A stretch of DNA of 64,000 nucleotides from Rhipicephalus microplus (taxonomy: Eukaryota; Arthropoda; Arachnida; Ixodida; Ixodidae), in assembly GCF_043290135.1 (NCBI RefSeq), contig NC_134703.1, positions 112,262,005 through 112,326,004 on the forward strand, written 5' to 3'. A program made the translations under genes and the position numbers. Of the stretch, positions 27,801-37,503 are shown one piece after another. A model generated the notes under the pieces. The model worked only from the letters and a program-made list of their open reading frames with translations, had not been told where the DNA came from and did not search any database. Every line of letters starts with the position of its first letter. Position 1 is the first letter of the stretch.

Positions 27801-29234
27801 TAAAGGAAACGAGCTCCTACTCTATCTATGGTTGCGTGGTGCTTGAAGCATCTACGGCGCCGCAGTCGAGTGTTTATTGCGTTCTCTGTGCTTGGGAAGA
27901 TATCATGCAGGCGCCGAGTAATGACGGCTGGGAACGAACACATATATTATGCAACACCCCGAAGGTACAAGAATAGGCAAGAAGTGCAGTGATGACGATG
28001 AGCTCTTTTTTTTCTTTTCATTCTTCTTTTTACCATACAAATTGCTTCTCAAAGGGCAATATAACATCCCTGCAAGACGCTGTCGCCTCATTTACCGCTC
28101 GCGACGAGGGTAAATCATGATGAGGGGGAATCAAAGCTGACCGTGAATCAGCTTCGATTCACGCTGTGATAAGTCTTCCTAAGTTTTTGCTTTCCTCGCG
28201 AGCTTACTCAACGAGAAACGGGAAAGCGTATCTTATATATGCAATTCGATGGAAAGTTGTACTAGCTGGAATATGGACACGTTTGGTGATAGCACGGCAC
28301 GAGAACTAGTATTTTACCTTCAGTTTTCATTTTCCAGCGCTACATAAAACGTATAAGATATAGTTCATAAGCTGTACTCTTTTTTTTATCCTTTTCACTG
28401 ATGACCAGTACTCTGCATATACATACTTTGCTGAAACCAAATGCGTCAGTCATGCAGGCAAAAAAAAAATTCAGCCAACCATTAAACCATCACGAAACTT
28501 GTGGCGTTCCGCTTCGCCCCTTTAGTATGCCTTTGATAGTGTATATTTTTTTATTTGAACTGAGATAAGGCAGAGGTTGCTGCCTCTAAGGCGACACCAT
28601 CTACTACACCTCACTCTTCAAAAGGAATATATACTACTAAAAGTAATAAAAAACGTGGGAAATATGTGACGCTGTAGAACAACTAATATGAAGGCGTAAC
28701 GCAACGAGTTACAGTTCAAACACGTGTTCAGGGATAGGGAGCCTTAACGTACTCAAGTAAACTGAAATGTTTTGTATATATAGCTTGATATACACAGATA
28801 AGCGGGTACTGCAAGCAAATCCAAGTACCCCACTTCCTCTGCTCGAGCACCACGCGGCTAACACTAGCCATATAGCTAACCTCTCGTACTTCCTTTACCT
28901 CTAGCTGAATGTGGTGCTTCCAACATTCCTTTTCCTGTTCAGCTCTTATTTTTTTTTGTGTACATGCTTAGTCTTTCCACCTTCTCAGTGAGAGTGAACA
29001 AGGCTGACATTTGGACGTCACTTTTGAAAGCATTCGTTCCTCTGGTGAAGAAAAGTTCCCTCGTCGAAATGCTGGTTCCGGCAGCATTTTCTGTTTTACG
29101 ATTTCTCATCACTAAAGATAGAAATGAAAATTGATAGCACAATCCGGTTCACATATCTTTGCAATCATCATCATCAGCATCGTTCTATTCGCCATTTTAT
29201 TTATGATCATGTCGGCTGTAGACTTACTTGAACG
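27801..29234. other. non-coding stretch, no gene recognised
   Basis: AT-rich, stop-rich DNA. No repeat family or gene identified. Confidence 0.45.
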
Positions 29235-29279
29235 TGCTCTTCTATTACGCCCCTCTTGATGAGGCGTAATAGGAGAGCA
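29235..29279. repeat. perfect-type short hairpin
   Basis: TGCTCTTCTATTACGCC (29,235-29,251) and GGCGTAATAGGAGAGCA (29,263-29,279) pair along 17 bp with one G.U pair and an 11-nt loop. It is shorter than a usual microRNA precursor and could be a hairpin RNA, a protein-binding palindrome, or the core of a tiny inverted-repeat element. Confidence 0.5.
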
Positions 29280-30280
29280 GTGACCTCCTCTTACGGCCGC
29301 GACTTTGCTTATTCCAACGCACCACGTGAAACCCCCCTTCTTGCCTTTATTCGTTACTAGAGTCTAGCCGCATCGTATCCATCTTCGATCTGATTATGAA
29401 AGCTGGCAAAATTTTGTATATCGCTAAGTATAGGAGCAAAAATAGCACTAACTTTCCGTGCTCCTCTTATCGCCTATTGGCCGCCTGTGTATCGCATTTT
29501 GCGTCACTATACGTAATACTTCTTTTCGAAGTTCTATTTTTTCTTTTGCTATTATGTTACTTCGCTTCTTGCGTTACATTCATATCAATTTCTATCTCTG
29601 TAGGCCATGACCATGGCTCACCACCTGTCCATCCAGCCTGTCGACCTGTATTCTTCAAATGAGACCACGACAAAACCATCAATATTGGCAGGAGAGAGCG
29701 GGGCCGACGGAATTCACGCTGTCGGCGTTGACACAACTTTTTTCGTTATTTTATTTGTCTATCTACAAGTTTCTTTTCAGGCTAAATGTCTGGAGGCAGC
29801 AGACGTAACTTGTTTTAAAAATCCAAACCTATTAAATTTTTAGCAGGCCTAAAAGTAGTCTTTTTTTTTCTGCACGCCTTTATAGCTAATTTAAAAAGCT
29901 CAGCGGCAGACTTATTTGATGAGCACATCAATCTCTCGCCTAACCGCGCTATAAATGAACATCCAGCAGACGCACAGAGTCGCAACGAGGGTCGAAAGAC
30001 GAGAAACAGCGTTTTGTCTTCCGCAGTAATGGCATTACAGTTGTCAAGCAGTTCCAGTACAGCTGCTCACGGGAAAAATGCCTACGGGATACCGACAGGC
30101 GGGATTTGACAAGAGAGAACGCCGAGAGCCTCTACGCCACATCTTCAGACGCGAGTGGAGTCTGGTTAAAACAAACTGTTACGACGATGGACGTGAGTTA
30201 ACGCACGAGATTTTGAAGGTGTGGATTTACCCATTATGTCTTTTTGGCACAGATGTCCTGACGGTTTTCACGCTTTTAGA
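29280..30280. other. non-coding stretch, weak exon-like segment
   Basis: Around 29,604 a pyrimidine-rich run ending in TAG is followed by a plus-strand frame (29,607-29,843) with mixed composition. A second acceptor-like run ends near 29,780. No donor fits and no domain is recognised, so no exon is called. Confidence 0.25.
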
Positions 30281-30340
30281 TGCGGAAGCATCTTATACTC
30301 GCGCCTTGTAGTGCGCCGTCCGCGCCGTCCGCACCGCCTT
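30281..30340 (+). mobile_element. partial copy of the LTR-like repeat (left end)
   Basis: About 58 bp from TGCGGAAGCATCTTATACTC to CGTCCGCACCGC are nearly identical to the left end of the element at 30,842. After that the sequences diverge. It may be a truncated copy or the left end of a different subfamily. Confidence 0.7.
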
Positions 30341-30593
30341 AGTTGAGCTAATTCATTACGTCTGATACAATAATCACTCGTTCTCTGCTACTGCAATATT
30401 CACGCGTTCATCAAGTATAAGGTTATTTGTTGCACTTCAAAAGCATACATGTGTCCGAGTTAAAACGGTCAAAGTTTCACATTAAATGCACCAGGAAGGT
30501 AAAGTATTGGTACGGAAACCAGTAACACAAACATGAGCTTGTACGGTAAAGTTAGCTATTTAAAACCTACGCGAGCGTCGGTGCACACTGAAC

Positions 30594-30613
30594 CATGCCT
30601 GTGTATTCAGGCA
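30594..30613. repeat. short inverted repeat
   Basis: CATGCCTG and CAGGCATG flank a 6-nt spacer. Significance is unknown. Confidence 0.4.
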
Positions 30614-30841
30614 TGTGGCCATCTCATATCCATGTTCATGTAAATGACGTCTGTCTTGTCATCATCGTTAGAGTATGTCTAAGACGGAAATGTTCTGTTG
30701 AGTGTTAATGACGTTTGTGGCAATAAACTTTTTCTAAAATGTGTCTAACTCTGTTACCAGCCACTAAACTGTTTTAGCGGGACGGCTCAGTGCTCTCCCA
30801 TAGTTGAGTATGAAGTACTCAAAATCGTTCAACATATTAGA

Positions 30842-31291
30842 TGCGGAAGCATCTTATACTCGCGCCTTGTAGTGCGCCGTTCGCGCCGTCCGCACCGCTT
30901 CTCGAACATTCGACAGCTGACGCGCGCGCATGCGCCGTCGCCCACCATCTGTGCCGCGCGCGCTTCTCCTTCGAGAACATTCGACAGCTGACAGCGCATG
31001 CGCCGTCGCGCCGTCGCCATCTGTGCCGCGCGCGCGCTTCTCCTTCGAGAACATTCGACAGCTGACAGCGCATGCACCATCGCGCTGTATATATACTCAA
31101 GGTCGGTGCTCGCTCGCTCAGTTGCCGCTCGTCCGTTGGTTCGTCGCAATAAATAAAACACCGCCCTTTCGCATACGTGCCGTACGTGTTCACTCATTTA
31201 ACACCCCATTTCACAACCACGTTAACCAATTTAGCCATCGACCCAAGTAAGTCGCAATTTAACACCCGTTAACCAATTACATGCTTCCGCA
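30842..31291 (+). mobile_element. LTR-like repeat with heat-shock elements and a Pol II promoter
   Basis: The element runs from TG to CA and is bounded by an 11-bp perfect inverted repeat (TGCGGAAGCAT at 30,842-30,852; ATGCTTCCGCA at 31,281-31,291), which extends by 2 bp outward. In order it contains a left end shared with 30,281-30,340, three tandem 65-74-bp units (from 30,898, 30,963 and 31,037), a TATA box, an initiator, and an AATAAA signal at 31,148. Enhancer repeats, promoter and then polyadenylation signal is the order of U3, R and U5 in a retrotransposon LTR, so a solo LTR is the leading reading. An autonomous-looking short repeat with its own promoter is the alternative. No clean TSD and no internal retrotransposon genes were seen. 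Confidence 0.6.
30899..31123 (+). promoter_or_regulatory. three heat-shock elements plus TATA box and initiator
   Basis: Each tandem unit carries the trimeric heat-shock-factor site pattern TTCnnGAAnnTTC without mismatch: 30,899-30,911, 30,970-30,982 and 31,044-31,056. Downstream, TATATATA is at 31,088-31,095 and the arthropod initiator TCAGTT at 31,118-31,123. If transcription starts at A31,120, the TATA box begins at -32 and the nearest heat-shock element ends at -64, both usual distances. From known promoter rules, this should drive heat-inducible transcription to the right. Confidence 0.65.
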
Positions 31292-32116
<825 letters not shown>

Positions 32117-32333
32117 CAATATACACTATATACGGCAACTGGCGCAGAAACTCACATTTATTTTCACCTGTGTTGGGTTGCGTTTGCTTTCAAGATGATA
32201 GGCAATAAATAACACACGTAGGCGTTCCTCACAAGATCACAATGACTCCGCGCAGATTAATCGTGACGCGAAATAGGTCGTGGCCTTTTATTTGTTATGA
32301 TTATTTTCATATGTTCAAGAACTCTTCCTAAGA

Positions 32334-32507
32334 CGATAGTTATTGCGCGAGAACAAAACGACGACACAGAGACAAGAAGGACACGAAAGACGTGTCCTTC
32401 TTGTCTCTGTGTCGTCGTTTTGTTCTCGCGCAATAACTGTGTCGTCGTTTTGTTCTCGCGCAATAACTATCGTCATGCCATACCAACTAGCCCAAGCTGC
32501 CACACTT
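32334..32507 (-). mobile_element. short fold-back element (family copy 2)
   Basis: On the minus strand it begins AAGTGTGGCAGCTTGGGC and continues TAGTTGGTATGGCATGACG, matching copy 1 at 26,743. It then forms a long palindrome around a short loop near 32,388-32,391. Both sides carry the identical 10-mer CTTCCTAAGA (32,324-32,333; 32,508-32,517), a clean TSD that defines the ends. One arm contains an exact tandem duplication of 30 bp. Spacing and orientation relative to copy 1 show two independent insertions. Confidence 0.85.
32408..32467. repeat. exact 30-bp tandem duplication inside the fold-back element
   Basis: The unit beginning TGTGTCGTCGTTTTGTTC occupies 32,408-32,437 and is repeated without change at 32,438-32,467. 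The opposite arm has only one copy, so the duplication arose in this copy or its parent. Confidence 0.95.
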
Positions 32508-32519
32508 CTTCCTAAGAAT

Positions 32520-34584
32520 CACGCTACCAGATAAAGCTCTGCATTATAACGAAGGCATTTCGCGACGGAGCCAGACGAAATATTATCGGCGAAGCGAGTA
32601 AAAAGAGGCAAGATTTTCAGGTTACACGAAGCTCGGCACCATGGTCGTATATTAATTTAGCGATACAGAACTCGAGGTTTCTCTGCGAGTTGGTGCCAAA
32701 CTTTCAACCAGAGTTAAGTGTCCGGTACGCACAAAGAAAACGTTTCTCTAAGATCGCCTAAGAGGAAGATGAAGGAAAAATCGGTGTCGAGAAGGAAACC
32801 GTACACTTTAATCACCAAGCGCACTCAGCTGCATTTATACCGTTCATTCCGGCGAGAGAAACTCAATCGAACCTCGCTCAAATTTTGATCACAATAAGAA
32901 ACGTGGTAGAGACAAAGCGCCATGATTCCTTACCAGCTAAAAGCTGGGAAACGTAATTTTTTCTGTTCGGCGAAGTACTTCAGAGACCTGGACGTCTCGG
33001 ATCTAGTAACTCTTCCAGACTAAATAGTGGCGCCTTGTCGAATTTTTTTTTTTCACGAAATAGAAAATAAGGTAGGTTGCTCTGCGAAACCACCTCTCAT
33101 TTTGCCACCTTCTTTTATTGAAACGCCATTCTATGTCAAAGGTCACTTGACCTTTTTCTTTATTAATGTTTTTCGCGCAGCAACTATAGTGTCTGCAACT
33201 GCTGGAACTGGAAACTAGATAACCGTGCTCCTTTCTGTTGTCTTGAGCACCGAGAGATGACGACGATTTTTCGAAGTACCAAGTGCAGCTTTTAAAGAGT
33301 ACACACCACTGAATTATTTTTTTAAGGAGCTAGATTGTTTATCGCACTTTGCCTTAGGGAACCGGGAACCATCAGAACACCTCTGCTTGTTGGAAACCAA
33401 TTACGGCAAAAATTTCGATACAAACTACATGGCAAAGTGCCCGTAAGCAGTATTGCACAAGATGCACGCACAGCGTAAGGATCATATTAGTACTACCTCC
33501 CAAGGAGTTCAGAAGAAGTGTTGTACACAGAATGCAGTCGTCAGCAAGCTTAACTCAAACGCTCCGCAGTATGACCTTGAATAGTTTGACTTATGCCAGC
33601 CGACCGCGAAGCTCTAGGCGCTGTTGCCGAGATAATACCTGGGTATCCTTGGATAATGCGTCGAGATGCTTCGTTAAAATCTCGGCAACAGAAGCCAAAG
33701 CTACGCGGCAATGACGTCAATTAAACCGTTTCAAGACACCATGCGGAGCTTTCGGCATAAGCTTGCTGAAGGCTGTACTTACGGTAAAACTACTTAACAA
33801 AGGCTACATTCAAGTACTTCATGAAGAGCACATGTGAAAATTTCTGCTAATGCCAAGTGTACTTCACTGCGTACATTTCCATCTTTGGTAATAAGAAATA
33901 CACAACCTTTTTCGGGAATAGAAAATGCACAACAGAATATTTTCATCTTGCCCAGAGAAATTTCGGACGCCAAAGGTTGCAGCACATTAGTCCTAACTTG
34001 GCTTGTTGGCGTGGTTATATTTTTTTTGCTTTATATGAAGTGTTAAACTTTAGGAAAAGAAGAGCATGGTAAGTGCTCATGGTTAGTGCTCCATTTTCTT
34101 AATTGCTTTGAGGATTTCCAATTCAGGTGTTGAAAAAAAACGAACTTTTTGTGCTTCGGTGAGAACGAAATCATCGCTACAAAGCTCAAGAAGCGTAGTT
34201 TAACTCTAACGTGTAATCGAATGTGGGTGCACATTTAGATAGCACAATGGGTCTTCTTGGGGGCGTAAAAGTGCCAATAGTTGTACGTTGCCTCAGACAA
34301 TGAACCAGCTATTTCCTTTGGAAGAACTCCCTTTTTTTCGGTTATCCATGGCTCACAATGCTCCAACAGATGTCACTGTCAAAATACAAGAGCCTGTTGA
34401 TGTTTTCGTTGACGCTTATGTCTTTAACATAAAAACAAAAGGAGAGGAGGAATGATAATAGTACGAATGTATGCTCTGTGCGAAGAATAAAGCATATGGA
34501 TTGAAAGGAACATGAAAAATATAGTTTCTGTTTTGATCCAGGAAAAAAGTTTTCTTTCGTAAACACCAAAAGCAAAAGCACAGC
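32520..34584. other. non-coding stretch, no gene recognised
   Basis: AT-rich DNA with short open frames lacking domains. No repeat family identified. Confidence 0.45.
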
Positions 34585-34710
34585 GTTTTTTTCCTCTCTC
34601 TAACCCCTCTTTCTTGCCCCTACTTCCCCACCCCCAGCGCTGGGTAGCAAACCAGATGCCAATATCTGGTTAACCTCCCGGCCTTTCCTTTCTCACTCAC
34701 TCTCTCTCCT
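34585..34710 (+). mobile_element. LINE 3' UTR fragment
   Basis: It contains the 3'-terminal block of the intact LINE: TGGGTAGCAAACCAGATGCC, then ATCTGGTTAACCTCCC, GCCTTTCC and a TC-rich tail. No coding remnant precedes it, so this is an extreme 5'-truncated insertion. The upstream edge is approximate and no TSD was resolved. Confidence 0.8.
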
Positions 34711-34798
34711 ATTACAACGAATGACGACACTGTGTGGTCACTATGCTCTGTAATGAAGCGGCCATTCACTGGGCACAAAAGGAGACGTAGTGACACTG

Positions 34799-35044
34799 AT
34801 CGGTATTGATTGATATGTGGGGTTTAATGTCCCAAAACCACCATCTTATTATGAGAAATGCCGTAGTGGAGAGCTCCGGAAATTTCGACCACCTGGGGTT
34901 CTTTAACGTGCGCCCAAATGTGAGCACACGGGCCTACAACATTTCCACCTTCATCGAAAATGCAGCCACCGCAGCTGAGATTCGATCCCGCGACCTGCGG
35001 GTCAGCAGCCGAGTACCTTAGCCACTAGACCACCGCGGCGGGCC
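34799..35044 (-). mobile_element. full-length Ruka-like SINE with 14-bp TSD
   Basis: All parts are present, from tail (TTGATTGATATGTGGGG) to tRNA-like head (TTAGCCACTAGACCACCGCG). The B box reads as the reverse complement of GATTCGATCCC and the A-box region is conserved. The identical 14-mer ACGTAGTGACACTG flanks it (34,785-34,798; 35,045-35,058). Confidence 0.95.
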
Positions 35045-35058
35045 ACGTAGTGACACTG

Positions 35059-36059
35059 CCAAGCCTGTTCAGCAGCGGTAACAATGGCGTAGAAGGGGCT
35101 GAGCTCTACGATGAATCTGCGAATAATTACATAATCTGCAGCCCTGAGAGATAGTGATACGACCCCCTATTTACTCATACGATCGAGATGGCCGCAGACA
35201 ACGCCCAAAGGGTCTGCTACTGCACTGGAGGTTTCAGCAGATCTTATACGCGCCAAGTATCGTCTTTTAGTCACATAACAGCAAGTCAGTGACTGAGCCT
35301 TGTTGTAGCCAGAAGAAGAAGCAAGAGATCACCAGCACCCGCAGCGCTTGCTCGGACCCTCCGAGCATACGGGCATTCATTTTCACAAGAAGCTTGGAAA
35401 ACAATTGAGGTCTGCTGCAACACACTGAAATGGGCTGTCTTCCAATTCCAAGGCAGCATCGCTGTCTACGCTGACAGCTTAGATGACAGCATCGAGTCCA
35501 TGTTGTCTGAGAAATGAAAAGTGTCTGGACGGCTTCTACGTGACGAGGCACCACTTAGCGTCGAGAAGAGAAAGCTAAGATGAACAAACGTAACTGTCAT
35601 TTTTGAGCTTACTTTGTGCTCAAATCGAAAAAAAATTAAAGTTACTCGCAGTGAGCGCCTGGAGAAATGTATGCTTGAGTTAAGACGACAACACGGACAA
35701 TATCTGAGCTTTTCAAGCAGTTTGCTGAGCCGCCATCTTGTTTGGACAGCAAAGTAGCCTGCATCGTATTTGTCTACGATGCAGTCTTCTCGGAGCTGTC
35801 TATTTTCCTGGCTACGAGAATATTGGAGTGGGACTTAAGATGGCCGCTGTCCATTTAGCCATTTATTTAGCCGTCTTCGGTGAGTATTTGAACACACCCA
35901 TCGTCATTTCCCGCATGGAGTTTCCTACATATGCACTAGAAAGAATTCTGGCGACGACGACGAAGTTACTTAGTGATAAAACGCGTCTGTCACTACTAAC
36001 TGATTTTCGTCATATTTTCCACGATTCCTGGGACGCTCCCTGCGTCCCGCCTTGTGGCG
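35059..36059. other. LINE upstream flank; includes its 5' UTR
   Basis: The 5' end of the LINE must lie in this stretch, but no TSD or repeated sequence marks it. A 178-codon frame at 35,738-36,274 runs through the putative 5' UTR and overlaps ORF1 in another frame; it has no domain and is not called. Confidence 0.4.
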
Positions 36060-37499
36060 ATGGCAGCGGCGACTTCTACAGGCCCACGTGGTCAAATGTC
36101 AGCGCCCTCAAGCTCTTCTGTGGCTCAAGGCTCATGGTCCATCACCAGCGACGGCTCAAGAGATGCTCCTGCTCTCGTGCACATGGACGAAGAACGAACT
36201 GCTGGCCCGTCTGGCTACAGCTCAGCATTTGTAAGCTCCGCAAGGAAACGAGGCTCTTGGAGCAGCTCCAGTGAAGACACGGACATCTACTCAGTCGACG
36301 GCGACGACTCATCAGATGGCAGCTTCGTGTCTGTGATGAGCCGCAAGGCCAAAAGGAGGCTAATCAAGACGTCATCACCAGCAAGCACGTCAACCGTGAA
36401 GGCAAGGAATGAACGCTGGCCGCATACCATTCTCTTCATGCCCGTGGATCCTTCCGCCAGCCTTCGAAAATTGAACAGGCAAGCCATTTCTAATGTTCTT
36501 GAGGGAATAGCGCAGAATGAAATCAAAGAGGTCCGGCTGAACACACGTAAGAACGTTTTAGCCGTTGACACAACACATGCAGATACGCTGCAGAAGCTTC
36601 GAATGATGACAGAGTTTGGAGATGTCAAAGTACGAGTGGTCGTACTGATGACTGGAACCTGCACTGCAGGTGTCATTTACGACATTGACTTGGCAATCCC
36701 AAACACGGATCTACCCATTCTGATAAAACCAGCGTACGAAGGAGTGGTCATTAAGCATATAAGCCGCCTCGGGAACAGCCGCTGCGTTAAGCTAGTCTTT
36801 GAGGGCGACTCAATCCCTACGCACGTCAAGGTAGGACATTTCCGGCATGTGGTACGGCATTTTGTCCCAAAGCCGCTTCAGTGCCACAAGTGCTTCAAGA
36901 TCGGTCATGTCAAGGGCGTCTGTACAAACTCCACCGTATGCCCCCGGTGCGCGGAGGCGCACACGGTAGACACCTGTTGTGCAACAATTTATAGGTGCGG
37001 CAATTGTCGAGGTACGCATGAGGCCACGTCTAAGGAATGCCCAAGACTCAAGAAAGAAATGGGTATCCTGAAAGAAATGGTCAGGGATAACTCAACCCAT
37101 AGAGAAGCTTCACAGAAAATCCGGCGTCGACGTCGCCACCGACGGAAGCGCTCCAGTCATGGTGATATTCATGCACCACTTCGGTCTACACCACCATCAA
37201 CATCTAGTAGAAAGCCAGAGAGTACAAGAAAACCTCCACCGGCGAAGCCTCTCTCCCCTGAAGACTGGCCGGTGCTTGCGAACGCACGGCCTTCCGAGCA
37301 GCCCTCCCGCTCTCTGCTCCCAGTGAAAGCCAATGCTGCTGATGACGAGGCTCCAAACGCAGATCGTCAAATTATTCCTATGCTGCGATCCATTGTGAGT
37401 GTCATCAGAAGTGTTCTGACAAGCATCGACACGCCAACTGCTAGGAGTGGCCTACAGGTGCTGGACGCGTTGAGTCCGGTCCTTGCAAGCCTCCAGTAA
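36060..37499 (+). CDS. LINE ORF1 protein, Gag-like with three CCHC zinc knuckles
   Basis: A 479-residue RNA-binding protein expected to coat the LINE transcript in the cytoplasm and bring it to ORF2 protein. Residues 1-110 are Ser-, Asp- and Glu-rich and probably disordered. About 120-190 resemble the RRM-like fold common in such proteins (inference from composition and position). Three zinc knuckles follow: C-x2-C-x4-H-x4-C from residue 275, C-x2-C-x3-H-x4-C from 294, and C-x2-C-x3-H-x6-C from 313. A strongly basic segment (RRRRHRRKR) lies after residue 350. The first ATG of the frame is at 36,060; a GTG two codons earlier is not a likely eukaryotic start. Stop TAA is at 37,497-37,499, four bases before the ORF2 ATG. 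Confidence 0.92.
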   Translation: MAAATSTGPRGQMSAPSSSSVAQGSWSITSDGSRDAPALVHMDEERTAGPSGYSSAFVSSARKRGSWSSSSEDTDIYSVDGDDSSDGSFVSVMSRKAKRRLIKTSSPASTSTVKARNERWPHTILFMPVDPSASLRKLNRQAISNVLEGIAQNEIKEVRLNTRKNVLAVDTTHADTLQKLRMMTEFGDVKVRVVVLMTGTCTAGVIYDIDLAIPNTDLPILIKPAYEGVVIKHISRLGNSRCVKLVFEGDSIPTHVKVGHFRHVVRHFVPKPLQCHKCFKIGHVKGVCTNSTVCPRCAEAHTVDTCCATIYRCGNCRGTHEATSKECPRLKKEMGILKEMVRDNSTHREASQKIRRRRRHRRKRSSHGDIHAPLRSTPPSTSSRKPESTRKPPPAKPLSPEDWPVLANARPSEQPSRSLLPVKANAADDEAPNADRQIIPMLRSIVSVIRSVLTSIDTPTARSGLQVLDALSPVLASLQ

Positions 37500-37503
37500 A
37501 GCC

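Noticed and set aside
30898..31090. Tandem units considered as a CRISPR-like or satellite array
   Set aside because: Only three units with no regular unique spacers, and they sit inside a bounded element with a promoter.
35738..36274. 178-codon frame upstream of LINE ORF1
   Set aside because: Runs through the putative LINE 5' UTR and overlaps ORF1 in a different frame, with no domain.
37483..37503. Earlier start for LINE ORF2
   Set aside because: The frame is open but the codon at 37,483 is TTG; the first ATG is 37,504, just after the ORF1 stop.
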